A stretch of DNA of 8,359 nt from Ferruginibacter sp. (GTDB lineage: Bacteria > Bacteroidota > Bacteroidia > Chitinophagales > Chitinophagaceae). The notes under the pieces were generated by a model that was not told where the DNA came from, ran no database searches, and saw only the letters and a list, made by a program, of their open reading frames with translations. Positions 1-5,985 of the stretch are shown one piece after another (within the stretch, counting starts at the first letter, position 1; every line of letters starts with the position of its first letter). The DNA lies in NCBI GenBank assembly GCA_025352435.1, contig JANXTN010000047.1:1-8359 (forward strand), written 5' to 3'. A program made the position numbers and the translations under genes.

Positions 1-119
1 GCAATCTCAATTACGTCTTCACTTTTCAGTTGAAGCCCATAGCTTAATTTCATTACCCTTGATGTGATCTTATCAAAGTGTACTGCTTCTTTTTTTCCGT
101 TTCTTTTAATTACTTGCAT
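1..119 (-). CDS. nrdA: Ribonucleoside-diphosphate reductase alpha subunit, N-terminal fragment (cut by window edge)
   Basis: Only the first 39 codons are present; the gene runs off the left edge of the window. The translation starts [18 protein letters not shown] and continues [21 protein letters not shown]. This is the start of an ATP-cone domain (pattern V-K-R-N-G-x-x-E-x-V-x-F-D-K-I), the allosteric ATP/dATP-binding module at the N-terminus of class I NrdA proteins. The full protein carries the catalytic thiyl-radical barrel and reduces ribonucleoside diphosphates together with NrdB. The ATG at 119-117 is the first plausible start and fits the domain boundary. The gene follows nrdB on the same strand, with a small four-helix-bundle gene and inverted repeats between them, so co-transcription with nrdB is likely. 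The identification is firm despite the short fragment, because the next gene but one is nrdB. Confidence 0.88.
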   Translation of the reverse strand, partial: MQVIKRNGKKEAVHFDKITSRVMKLSYGLQLKSEDVIEI

Positions 120-155
120 GTCTGTAGTGTTGAGATGTTAGTATTTTAAGTTTAG

Positions 156-611
156 AGACAAAAGATCAAAGACAAAAGATTGTATCTGATAATGTGTCGT
201 TTATTATTTTGAAAATTTATTTCTTATTATCTCAGAAAATGAATTCAGCATTTTCTGTATTTCTGTTACTTTTTTTGTTAACTCTTCAAAGTTTGTGTCG
301 TTCACATACTTCAACTTGTTTGATATAATTAATTGCGTTTCCGATTCATACGCAGACCCAATTGAAATAGATAAAAAATGAAAGAACTCTTTATCACTTG
401 TTCTGCTCGATCCTTCTGCTATATTTGATGGTATTGAAACAGCGGATCTTCTTAACTGACTTATCAATCCAAATTTTTCTTCTGTAGGAAAAGACGAAGT
501 CATTTTATAGATATCGACAGAAAATTCAATTGCCTTTTGCCAGACTTTCAATTCTCTGAAATTGTGCATTAATGTTCTGTCTTTAATCTTGTGTCTTTGA
601 TCTTTTTGTCT
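156..611. repeat. Inverted-repeat pair bracketing the four-helix-bundle gene
   Basis: The left arm occupies 156-181 and the right arm 585-611. The left arm read on plus matches the right arm read on minus at 25 of 26 positions, apart from one extra A in the right arm (run at 603-607) and one mismatch (A175 versus the C complementary to G591). Each arm is built from a roughly 14-nt unit close to GACAAAAGATCAAA: two copies in the left arm, two in the right arm, plus a decayed third copy towards 575. In the minus-strand transcript the arms would pair into a stem of about 25 bp around a loop of about 403 nt (182-584) that contains the whole small gene. The right arm starts about 10 nt after the nrdB stop codon, and the left arm ends 36 nt before the nrdA start codon. 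Confidence 0.85.
204..569 (-). CDS. Four-helix-bundle protein, S23 / 23S rRNA intervening-sequence protein (IVP) family
   Basis: This 121-residue protein has the hallmark pattern of the S23/IVP family. Near the N-terminus is FRELKVWQKA (residues 4-13). RRSAVSIPSNIAEGSSR follows at 40-56 and EFFHFLSISIGSAYESETQL at 61-80, then a C-terminal helix. Family members are 110-125 residues long, form a four-helix bundle and are named after the ORFs found in Leptospira 23S rRNA intervening sequences; Avd of diversity-generating retroelements has a similar fold. Their biochemical role is unknown. The ATG at 569-567 is chosen because FRELxVW is the conserved N-terminus. A longer frame to 659 would translate the flanking repeat (basic, RQKDQRHKIKDRT) and overlap nrdB, so it is unlikely. 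The gene sits inside the nrdB-nrdA operon between inverted repeats and is not part of ribonucleotide reductase, which suggests an inserted element. Confidence 0.85.
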   Translation of the reverse strand: MHNFRELKVWQKAIEFSVDIYKMTSSFPTEEKFGLISQLRRSAVSIPSNIAEGSSRTSDKEFFHFLSISIGSAYESETQLIISNKLKYVNDTNFEELTKKVTEIQKMLNSFSEIIRNKFSK

Positions 612-621
612 TATTCCCTTC

Positions 622-1590
622 CTAAAAATCTTCATCCATTGAAAACACTTTGCTTGCATTTTCCTTCACACCGGATTTTTGGTATTCGCCTACACGCTTT
701 TCAAAGAAATTTGTTTTGCCTTGCAGAGATATCAATTCCATAAAATCAAATGGATTGATGTTGTTGTAGATTTTGCTGCATCCAAGTGCTACCAATAAAC
801 GGTCGGCAACAAATTCAATATAATCGCACATTAGTTTTGAGTTCATTCCTATGAGGCCAACAGGCAATGCATCAGTAACAAATTCTTTTTCAATTTCTAC
901 AGCGTCTCTTATAATTTGTGTTACAGTGTCTTTTGGAAGTTGCTCCTGTAAATGTTGTGTATAAAGCATGCAAGCAAAATCGCAATGCAATCCTTCATCA
1001 CGACTGATGAGTTCGTTTGCAAATGCAAGACCTGGCATTAAACCTCTTTTCTTCAACCAAAAAATAGAACAAAAAGAGCCTGAGAAAAATATTCCCTCCA
1101 CAGCCGCAAAAGCGATAAGTCTTTCCGCAAAAGATCCTTTGTCTATCCAGCGTAAAGCCCAATCCGCTTTTTTCTGTACACATTCAATGGTATCAATCGC
1201 TCTTAGCAATCTGTCTTTTTCTACAACATCTTTTATGTAAGTATCTATTAAAAGTGAATAAGCTTCACTGTGTATATTCTCTATCATTACCTGAAAGCCA
1301 TACATACAGCGGGCTTCAGGATATTGTACTTCTTTTAAAAAGTTTACAGCAAGGTTTTCGTTTACAATTCCATCGCTTGCCGCAAAAAATGCAAGCACAT
1401 GTTTAATAAAGAAACGCTCATCTTCTGTTAGTTTGTTTGCCCAATCCTGCACGTCTGTTGTAAGATCAAGTTCTTCCGCTGTCCAAAAACTAGCTTCCGC
1501 CTGCTTGTACATTTGCCAAATATCCTGGTGCTTAATAGGGAAAAGTACAAAGCGGTCTTTATTATCAGCTAAAAGCGGTTCGATATGCAT
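622..1590 (-). CDS. nrdB: Ribonucleoside-diphosphate reductase beta subunit (class Ia, radical-generating)
   Basis: The 322-residue protein is the small subunit of class I ribonucleotide reductase. It houses the dinuclear metal/tyrosyl radical cofactor that starts catalysis in NrdA. The full ligand set can be read: D73 (in ASDGIVNEN), E104 and H107 (in [10 protein letters not shown]), E165 (in [12 protein letters not shown]), and E199 and H202 (in SRDEGLH). The radical tyrosine is Y111, four residues after H107, so it is a normal tyrosyl-radical enzyme rather than a radical-less variant. The acidic, aromatic tail FSMDEDF is the peptide that docks into NrdA. The length is typical of the Bacteroidota/eukaryote-like branch and shorter than the 376 residues of E. 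coli NrdB. The ATG at 1590-1588 gives the expected N-terminus. It is the first gene of an operon with nrdA and is cytoplasmic. No convincing NrdR box was found upstream. Confidence 0.96.
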   Translation of the reverse strand: MHIEPLLADNKDRFVLFPIKHQDIWQMYKQAEASFWTAEELDLTTDVQDWANKLTEDERFFIKHVLAFFAASDGIVNENLAVNFLKEVQYPEARCMYGFQVMIENIHSEAYSLLIDTYIKDVVEKDRLLRAIDTIECVQKKADWALRWIDKGSFAERLIAFAAVEGIFFSGSFCSIFWLKKRGLMPGLAFANELISRDEGLHCDFACMLYTQHLQEQLPKDTVTQIIRDAVEIEKEFVTDALPVGLIGMNSKLMCDYIEFVADRLLVALGCSKIYNNINPFDFMELISLQGKTNFFEKRVGEYQKSGVKENASKVFSMDEDF

Positions 1591-1908
1591 CAGTTATAAT
1601 TTTTGAAATGTTTTGGTTGCTGAGAAGAGGGAAACAATCACAAGGGTTAATGAATTTCCAAAAGCCAATTTTTTCACTCTCTCGAACAATATTACTAATC
1701 ATTTTATACAAAAATTTCTATTAGTTTTTCACAGCATGTTTACAAATATGGAGATGCAAGATGGGTAAAGGGTCCGGCTCCAAAAATTAGTTTTCCACTA
1801 AGGAAATGCACATTATAGGGATAACTTTGTGTTGTTATTAGTATATTTTTTGGTAGTATAATTGCAGAGTAGGTTATACAATTATTATTTTTTACTAAAA
1901 TCAATATC
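1591..1908. other. Divergent intergenic region between nrdB and the lipoprotein gene
   Basis: These 318 bases are AT-rich and must hold the promoters of nrdB (minus) and the lipoprotein gene (plus). The best plus-strand -7 candidate is TATAATTG at 1857-1864, one mismatch from TAnnTTTG, but no TTTG-like -33 element lies 19 nt upstream of it. On the minus strand the closest match is CATATTTG (1750-1743), also one mismatch and without a -33 partner. Neither is listed as a promoter. I see no RNA gene, strong hairpin or conserved ORF; the only long frame here, antisense at 1740-2081, has no recognisable content. Confidence 0.5.
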
Positions 1909-2391
1909 ATGGCTACGTTCAAAGCGTTTTTATTTTCAGGTATTATCATTTTATCTCTTTCGCAGTGCAAGCAATCGACCAATGGCTCCACAACTACACA
2001 AAAACAAGCATTGCCACAAATGTCAGTAGAGGATGGAAAAATTATTACTGCAAGAGAAATTAATGTATGGGAATATTCCAAAACAAAACAACTGGATAAA
2101 CTGCGGGAAATATTAGCTGACGATTATACAGGCTATTTTATTACAGGTACTATGCACCCGAGTGATGTGCTTAATTTATTAAGAAAATCCACTTTTACCA
2201 CTTACCATTTATCAAATATTAATGTAAAACCTGTTGCAGAAGATGTAGCTATCATAACCTACAATGTTTTACAGGATGTTACCGGCGCTGACGGTATAAA
2301 ATGGGTGCCCGAAGTTGCTTCAGCCGCCACGTATGTAAAAAGAAACGGAGTTTGGTATTCTGTTTTTTATCAGGAAATGCCTTTACAATAA
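1909..2391 (+). CDS. Probable lipoprotein with NTF2-like / DUF4440-type domain
   Basis: This 160-residue protein begins with a signal peptide: a short N-terminus with K5, a hydrophobic core at about residues 7-18 (FLFSGIIILSLS) and Cys20 as the probable lipidated residue. The -1 residue is Q, unlike the usual G/A/S, so the lipobox LSQC is imperfect. A polar Ser/Thr/Gln linker (21-36) leads to a domain at about 40-158 with the NTF2/SnoaL/DUF4440 layout. It starts with a helix around AREINVWEYSKTKQLDKLREILADDYTGYF and continues with curved strands: HLSNINVKPVAEDVAIITYNV, then AATYVKRNGVWYSVFYQE. This fold is used by small enzymes and ligand-binding proteins; no catalytic set can be assigned here, so the function is unknown. 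It is probably anchored to the inner or outer membrane, facing the periplasm. The gene appears monocistronic and ends 62 nt before a strong terminator. Confidence 0.75.
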   Translation: MATFKAFLFSGIIILSLSQCKQSTNGSTTTQKQALPQMSVEDGKIITAREINVWEYSKTKQLDKLREILADDYTGYFITGTMHPSDVLNLLRKSTFTTYHLSNINVKPVAEDVAIITYNVLQDVTGADGIKWVPEVASAATYVKRNGVWYSVFYQEMPLQ

Positions 2392-2453
2392 AGACGAGCA
2401 ATGTGGTATCTTAAAAAAATATTTTGGCATTTTCATGATTTATAAAAAAACTA

Positions 2454-2496
2454 CAAGAAACGGTCTTCAATTTTTGAAGACCGTTTCTTGTTTTTA
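2454..2496. terminator. Bidirectional intrinsic terminator between convergent genes
   Basis: A perfect 17-bp stem (arms 2454-2470 and 2474-2490, from CAAGAAACGG through TCTTCAA) encloses a 3-nt TTT loop. On plus it is followed directly by TTTTT (2491-2495), giving a terminator for the lipoprotein gene. On minus the stem is followed by GTAG and a run of seven T (complement of 2444-2450), so it can also stop msrB transcription. The plus-strand T-tract overlaps the last codons of msrB. Confidence 0.85.
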
Positions 2497-2862
2497 AGAA
2501 TTAGAAGATGGCACAAATTTTAAAGAGATGGAATTTACACAATGCCTAGTGTTTTTTTCTGTGAAGCGCTCTCCTGTAAATACATGACCGAGATGTGCAT
2601 CGCAACTGTTACAAACTATCTCTACTCTTCTGCCATCGGCATCAGGCACTTTTTTTACGGCACCGCTTATTTCATCATCAAAGCTTGGCCACCCACAACG
2701 GCTGTCAAACTTATCTTTTGAAACATACAGTGGCGCATCGCATCTGCGACAATGGTAAACGCCTTCCCGTTTATTATCATTGTATTCACCGGTAAAAGGT
2801 CTTTCAGTGCCTTTGTTTACAATCACATATTCTTCGTCGGGTGTGAGTTTATTGAAATTCAT
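2494..2862 (-). CDS. msrB: Peptide-methionine (R)-S-oxide reductase MsrB
   Basis: The 122-residue protein reduces methionine-R-sulfoxide in proteins back to methionine, with thioredoxin as usual reductant. The SelR/MsrB domain covers almost all of it. Zinc is held by two CxxC pairs, C38/C41 ([11 protein letters not shown]) and C84/C87 ([13 protein letters not shown]). The nucleophile is C108 in [10 protein letters not shown], where many homologues have RYCINS. C56 in SRCGWPSF matches the position of the resolving cysteine. H90 and H93 in CDAHLGH belong to the active site. There is no signal peptide or MsrA fusion, so it is a stand-alone cytoplasmic enzyme. The gene lies 47 nt after a bestrophin-family gene on the same strand and may be co-transcribed with it. 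No promoter of its own was recognised in that gap. Confidence 0.95.
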   Translation of the reverse strand: MNFNKLTPDEEYVIVNKGTERPFTGEYNDNKREGVYHCRRCDAPLYVSKDKFDSRCGWPSFDDEISGAVKKVPDADGRRVEIVCNSCDAHLGHVFTGERFTEKNTRHCVNSISLKFVPSSNS

Positions 2863-2909
2863 AGTTATTATTTTTAGTTATGTACGAAATAGGTTTGTAT
2901 AAGAGTTTC

Positions 2910-3797
2910 TTACAAAATTTCTTCCACGTTTTTTTTAATATTCTGAGCCATTAGGTCTGTGGGCAAATCATTTTCGTCTACACCAAATGGGTCTTCAATT
3001 TCTTCGGCAATTAGCTCCAGACTTACTAATACATAAAACACAAATGCAACCACAGGTATAATAATGTAACCAAGGTTAAAAACATAACCAAAGGGTAACG
3101 TCATCACATAAATGAAAATAAATTTTTTAATAAATGTGCTGTACGAAAATGGAATAGGTGTATTTTTTATTCGCTCGCAGGCGCCACAAATATCTGTGAG
3201 TGATTGTAACTCGCTATTTAAAAAAATAAGCTGTTCGCCTGATAATTTTTTTTCCTGCAACAATGAATTTACTCTGTTGTAAATAGATAAACTTATCTGG
3301 TTCGGTAAGTGCTTTACATTATCATCCAGCTGCTCCGAAACATGCAATGGAATGTTTTGTTTAAATAATGTTTTTCCGGTTTTATCGTCTCTTAGATGAT
3401 TGTGTAATGCTAATGCATAGCTCGGAATAATTTCACGGAAAAATAACCTGTTTTCCAAATCAGCTGGGGCTAATATTGAATTTAATTTCATTGCAAGATT
3501 ACGGCTGTTGTTGATGAGGCTACCCCATAATTTTCTTCCTTCCCACCATTTATCGTATGCAGTGTTGGTTCTAAATACAAGCAGGATTGAAATGGCAAAA
3601 CCAAGCAGGCTGTGCATTACATCTATATTTTTTAATGAACTGTTTTCAGTAATATATCTGTAGTTTAATTCTATAAATGCTACTGCTGCAGCGTATATAC
3701 AATAAGCAATTAAAAAAGGAAATAGTTTTATGAAAGTGTCTCCTTTTTTTATTTTAAAAATATAAGTAAAAGGATTTTTTTGATTGTAAGGAATCAT
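2910..3797 (-). CDS. Bestrophin-family anion/ion channel protein (UPF0187/YneE type)
   Basis: This 295-residue integral membrane protein belongs to the bacterial bestrophin family (Klebsiella KpBest is a structurally known relative), pentameric ion channels of the inner membrane. Diagnostic motifs are RTNTAYDKWWEGRKLWG at residues 76-92, CERIKNTPIPFSYS at 207-220 and the acidic EEIEDPFGVDENDLPTD at 265-281, which corresponds to the conserved region forming the Ca-clasp in animal bestrophins. Hydrophobic segments lie at about 23-43, 62-76, 224-240 and 241-263. The size fits bacterial members (about 290-310 residues). Ion selectivity cannot be read from the sequence; KpBest-like proteins are reported as cation-selective, animal ones as chloride channels. 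The ATG at 3797-3795 gives the standard MIPYNxKNP-type N-terminus. msrB follows 47 nt downstream, so the two may form an operon. The helicase upstream is separated by a terminator. Confidence 0.92.
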   Translation of the reverse strand: MIPYNQKNPFTYIFKIKKGDTFIKLFPFLIAYCIYAAAVAFIELNYRYITENSSLKNIDVMHSLLGFAISILLVFRTNTAYDKWWEGRKLWGSLINNSRNLAMKLNSILAPADLENRLFFREIIPSYALALHNHLRDDKTGKTLFKQNIPLHVSEQLDDNVKHLPNQISLSIYNRVNSLLQEKKLSGEQLIFLNSELQSLTDICGACERIKNTPIPFSYSTFIKKFIFIYVMTLPFGYVFNLGYIIIPVVAFVFYVLVSLELIAEEIEDPFGVDENDLPTDLMAQNIKKNVEEIL

Positions 3798-3811
3798 GAA
3801 AAGTATTTAGA

Positions 3812-3819
3812 CAAATGTA
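3812..3819 (-). promoter_or_regulatory. Candidate -7 box of the bestrophin-msrB unit
   Basis: Read on minus this is TACATTTG, a full match to the Bacteroidota -7 consensus TAnnTTTG. It lies just downstream of the helicase terminator and 14 nt before the bestrophin ATG, which would give a very short leader. No TTTG-like -33 element is found at the 19-nt spacing, so the call is weak. Confidence 0.3.
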
Positions 3820-3861
3820 CAGTCAAAATATTTTTACGCTTCAGGGTTTACTTTTATCGAA

Positions 3862-3891
3862 ATAAAAAAGATCCGGTTTTAGACCGAATCT
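3862..3891 (-). terminator. Intrinsic terminator of the DEAD-box helicase gene
   Basis: On minus, AGATTCGGT (3891-3883) pairs with ACCGGATCT (3877-3869) in a 9-bp stem with one U-G wobble and a 5-nt loop CTAAA. A T-rich tract follows (TTTTTATT, 3868-3861). It lies 30 nt after the helicase stop codon and separates that gene from the bestrophin gene. Confidence 0.8.
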
Positions 3892-3920
3892 CTGTTTTAT
3901 AAAATGTATAATGCAATAAC

Positions 3921-5204
3921 CTATCTACCTCTGCTAAAACTGCGTGGCCCTTCGCTACCGCTAAATTGTTTAGGTCTGCCTTGGTTGTTTCCACTACGAG
4001 AAGCGCCACCAAAACTGCGTTGTGGCCTTGCCTGTTGCTTGGGTCTACCCTGTATACCATTAAAAGTAATATGGTAAGGATGGTTGCTGTTTAAAGGAAT
4101 TTGTTTGCCTATCAGTTTATGAATATCTCTCAATGCTTCTGTTTCTTCTGCTTCGCAAAATGAAAAAGAAATACCACTTGCTCCTGCTCGACCTGTACGG
4201 CCAATACGGTGAACATAAGTTTCAGCAATATCCGGTAACTCGTAATTAATTACATGCGTAAGGTCATCTACATCTATACCTCTTGCCGCAATATCTGTGG
4301 CCACCAATATTCTGGTAGACCTGTTTTTAAAATTAGACAAGGCTCTCTGTCTTGCATTCTGCGATTTGTTTCCATGAATAGCTTCTGCTGTAATACCGAG
4401 TTTGATAAGATCTTTTACAACTTTATCTGCACCATGTTTGGTACGGGTAAAAACTAATGCGGTTTCAATGCCTGCATCAGATAAAATAAATTTCAGCAGA
4501 GCAGCTTTGTTTTGTTTTTCAACATAATAAAGCGATTGTGTAATAGTTTCAGCTGTAGAAGAAACAGGCGTCACTTCTACTTTTTCAGGATTTGTAAGAA
4601 TGCTGTTAGCTAATGATTGAATTTCGGCAGGCATGGTTGCAGAAAAGAAAAGTGTTTGCCTTTTTGTAGGCAACTTGGTAATTATTCTTTTTACATCATG
4701 CACAAAACCCATATCTAGCATACGATCGGCTTCATCTAATACAAAAATTTCAACTTCTCTTAAATTGATAAAACCTTGGTTCATCAGATCTAATAATCTG
4801 CCCGGAGTTGCTACTAATATATCAACGCCTCTTTTAAGTTCACTTACCTGTGGACCTTGGTTTACGCCACCAAAAATTACCAAATTTCTCAGGCGAAGAT
4901 TAGCGCCATAAGCATTAAAACTTTCCTGAATTTGAATAGCAAGTTCTCTTGTGGGTGTTAATATCAATGCACGAATGGGACGTTGCCCCGCACTTTGCAT
5001 TGATTTTGGTTGTGCCAGTTGTTGTAGCATTGGTATTGCAAATGCTGCGGTTTTACCGGTCCCGGTTTGTGCGCAACCCAGCAGATCTCTACCTGCCAAT
5101 ATAAAAGGAATGGCACCTTGTTGAATGGGTGTAGGCTTTGTATAGCCTTCGGTATCAAGCGCATCAAGGATGGGCTTAATAAGATTTAAGTCTTTAAATA
5201 ACAA
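3921..5204 (-). CDS. DEAD-box ATP-dependent RNA helicase, RhlE-like
   Basis: The 427-residue protein has the complete DEAD-box core. In order: Q motif around residues 3-28 (FKDLNL to TPIQQ), motif I AQTGTGKT (45-52), Ia PTRELA (84-89), Ib TPGRL (133-137), II DEAD (157-160), III SAT (188-190), IV region ALVFTRTK (249-256), V ATDIAARGIDV (302-312) and VI HRIGRTGRAG (332-341). Residues 386-427 are a low-complexity tail rich in R, G, Q and S, typical of RhlE-type helicases and likely to bind RNA non-specifically. It unwinds RNA duplexes with ATP, in ribosome maturation or mRNA turnover. The start is a TTG at 5204-5202: it gives the family N-terminus MLFKDLNLIKP, and no in-frame ATG occurs between it and the upstream stop near 5273. 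The gene has its own promoter candidate and terminator, so it is probably monocistronic. The symbol rhlE is plausible but not certain among paralogues. Confidence 0.94.
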   Translation of the reverse strand: MLFKDLNLIKPILDALDTEGYTKPTPIQQGAIPFILAGRDLLGCAQTGTGKTAAFAIPMLQQLAQPKSMQSAGQRPIRALILTPTRELAIQIQESFNAYGANLRLRNLVIFGGVNQGPQVSELKRGVDILVATPGRLLDLMNQGFINLREVEIFVLDEADRMLDMGFVHDVKRIITKLPTKRQTLFFSATMPAEIQSLANSILTNPEKVEVTPVSSTAETITQSLYYVEKQNKAALLKFILSDAGIETALVFTRTKHGADKVVKDLIKLGITAEAIHGNKSQNARQRALSNFKNRSTRILVATDIAARGIDVDDLTHVINYELPDIAETYVHRIGRTGRAGASGISFSFCEAEETEALRDIHKLIGKQIPLNSNHPYHITFNGIQGRPKQQARPQRSFGGASRSGNNQGRPKQFSGSEGPRSFSRGR

Positions 5205-5366
5205 AATATGTTTTTTTAATAAATGAGTGCGGAAATGAAGACGGGCTTCATCACTAAAAATGGAGAATGCTTATGTTCTACTAAGCATCTTATTGGGGAA
5301 GTGTATTAAATAAAAATCTACAATAAATATCCGGGCTTTTAATGCCGCTGTATAAATGAACTGTCC

Positions 5367-5398
5367 CAAAGATAGGGGAGAAAAGCTTTTGGGGCAGA
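5367..5398 (-). promoter_or_regulatory. Candidate promoter of the DEAD-box helicase gene
   Basis: On minus, TATCTTTG (5374-5367) matches the Bacteroidota -7 consensus TAnnTTTG exactly and is identical to the padR -7 box. A TCTG tetramer (5398-5395) lies 20 nt upstream, a 3-of-4 match to the -33 TTTG at one base more than the usual spacing. The implied leader is about 155 nt long. Confidence 0.5.
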
Positions 5399-5476
5399 AA
5401 AAGTATTAATAAAGGTACCATTCATCTCTTAAAACCTTCCACTCATCAAAACAGCAAAAATATTTTACTAAATTAT

Positions 5477-5505
5477 TAATTGATTATCAGGGATTTAATC
5501 AATTA
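5477..5505. repeat. Perfect AT-rich inverted repeat upstream of the padR promoter
   Basis: TAATTGATTA (5477-5486) and TAATCAATTA (5496-5505) are exact reverse complements separated by 9 nt. The repeat lies 25 bp upstream of the PadR operator candidate, in the position of an upstream regulator site. As an RNA hairpin it would be weak and has no T-tract, so a protein-binding site is more likely than a terminator. Confidence 0.5.
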
Positions 5506-5530
5506 CATCACCAACTACCATAAAATAAAA

Positions 5531-5553
5531 GGTATTATGTGTTGCATAGTACC
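5531..5553. promoter_or_regulatory. Palindromic operator candidate (probable PadR site)
   Basis: GGTATTATG (5531-5539) and CATAGTACC (5545-5553) form an inverted repeat with one mismatch around TGTTG. The inner TATG...CATA halves resemble the ATGT/ACAT halves known for PadR-family operators. The centre of the palindrome coincides with the -33 element of the padR promoter, so a bound dimer would exclude RNA polymerase. Assignment to this PadR is an inference from position. Confidence 0.55.
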
Positions 5554-5571
5554 AAACTAAACCTATCTTTG
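5541..5571 (+). promoter_or_regulatory. Promoter of the padR-pspC operon (Bacteroidota type)
   Basis: A -33 element GTTG (5541-5544; 3 of 4 matches to TTTG) and a -7 element TATCTTTG (5564-5571; full match to TAnnTTTG) are spaced exactly 19 nt apart, the consensus distance. Transcription would begin near 5577, giving a leader of about 38 nt that is A-rich and lacks a Shine-Dalgarno sequence. Confidence 0.7.
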
Positions 5572-5614
5572 TTTAATCAAAGTGAGAAACTAATCAACAA
5601 CAAAAAATTAAGAC

Positions 5615-5938
5615 ATGAATATTGATAACACAGCAAGCCAGATGCGGAAGGGAGTTTTGGAGTTTTGCATCTTGTCTGTAATAAAACAAGGGGAAGCTTA
5701 CCCTTCAGATATTATTGACAAAATGAAAGCAGCAAACCTCAACATTTTTGAAGGCACCTTGTACCCGCTGCTTACGAGGTTAAAAAATGCAGAACTGCTA
5801 ACATACAGATGGGTGGAAAGTAACAGTGGACCGCCACGAAAATATTTTCTGCTAACAGACAAGGGAGCTGAATTTTATAAAGAACTCGAAGCTACCTGGA
5901 ATGAGCTTGCTAACGCAGTGGCGACATTAACCAAATAA
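5615..5938 (+). CDS. PadR-family transcriptional regulator (small type)
   Basis: The 107-residue protein is a winged-helix PadR regulator of the short subfamily without the large C-terminal coiled-coil domain. The helix-turn-helix covers about residues 10-50 (MRKGVLEFCILSVIKQGEAY, then the recognition region IFEGTLYPLLTRLKNAELL). The wing follows at about 62-82 (TYRWVES, GPPRKYFLLTDKG), and a C-terminal helix (83-105) serves for dimerisation. EGTLYPLLxRL and GPPRKYxxLTxxG are the family signatures. These proteins are usually repressors released by a ligand or by a partner protein. The ATG at 5615 gives the standard start. It is the first gene of an operon with the HAAS/PspC membrane protein 47 nt downstream. 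A palindrome over its own -33 element suggests autorepression. It is a cytoplasmic DNA-binding protein. Confidence 0.94.
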   Translation: MNIDNTASQMRKGVLEFCILSVIKQGEAYPSDIIDKMKAANLNIFEGTLYPLLTRLKNAELLTYRWVESNSGPPRKYFLLTDKGAEFYKELEATWNELANAVATLTK

Positions 5939-5985
5939 AAAAACACAACCTCAACAACAACTTTAACAACAACAATTATTACATC

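Larger units (their letters stand above)
5205..5614. other. Divergent regulatory region between the helicase and padR genes
   Basis: These 410 bases carry no gene. The left half (to about 5360) is the probable leader of the helicase mRNA, with two predicted hairpins: 6-bp arms at 5235-5240/5246-5251, and 7-bp arms ATGCTTA/TAAGCAT at 5267-5273/5282-5288. Next comes the helicase promoter candidate (5367-5398), next to a HindIII-type palindrome AAAAGCTTTT at 5381-5390. The right half holds an AT-rich inverted repeat (5477-5505), a palindromic operator candidate (5531-5553) and the padR promoter (5541-5571). Confidence 0.6.

Noticed and set aside
204..569. Four-helix-bundle protein as the Avd component of a diversity-generating retroelement
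   Set aside because: No reverse transcriptase, template/variable repeat pair or C-type lectin target gene is present nearby.
570..659. Upstream extension of the four-helix-bundle gene to an ATG at 659, giving 151 residues
   Set aside because: The extra residues translate the inverted-repeat arm and overlap nrdB; the conserved family N-terminus begins at the ATG at 569.
968..1240. Open frame on plus inside nrdB
   Set aside because: It is antisense to the metal-ligand region of nrdB and has no domain of its own.
1591..1908. NrdR box upstream of nrdB
   Set aside because: A CACA...TGTG-like stretch near 1810-1832 is not a good palindrome and no paired boxes were found.
1740..2081. Open frame of 113 codons on minus, antisense to the lipoprotein gene
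   Set aside because: No recognisable domain; it covers the promoter region and the start of a gene with a clear signal peptide and fold on the other strand.
3798..5204. Single operon of helicase, bestrophin and msrB
   Set aside because: An intrinsic terminator (3862-3891) and a 123-nt gap separate the helicase from the bestrophin gene.
5939..5985. CAA-rich spacer between padR and pspC as a tandem repeat or regulatory array
   Set aside because: The CAACAACAA stretches are short and irregular; they fit an unstructured A/C-rich leader for translation without a Shine-Dalgarno site.
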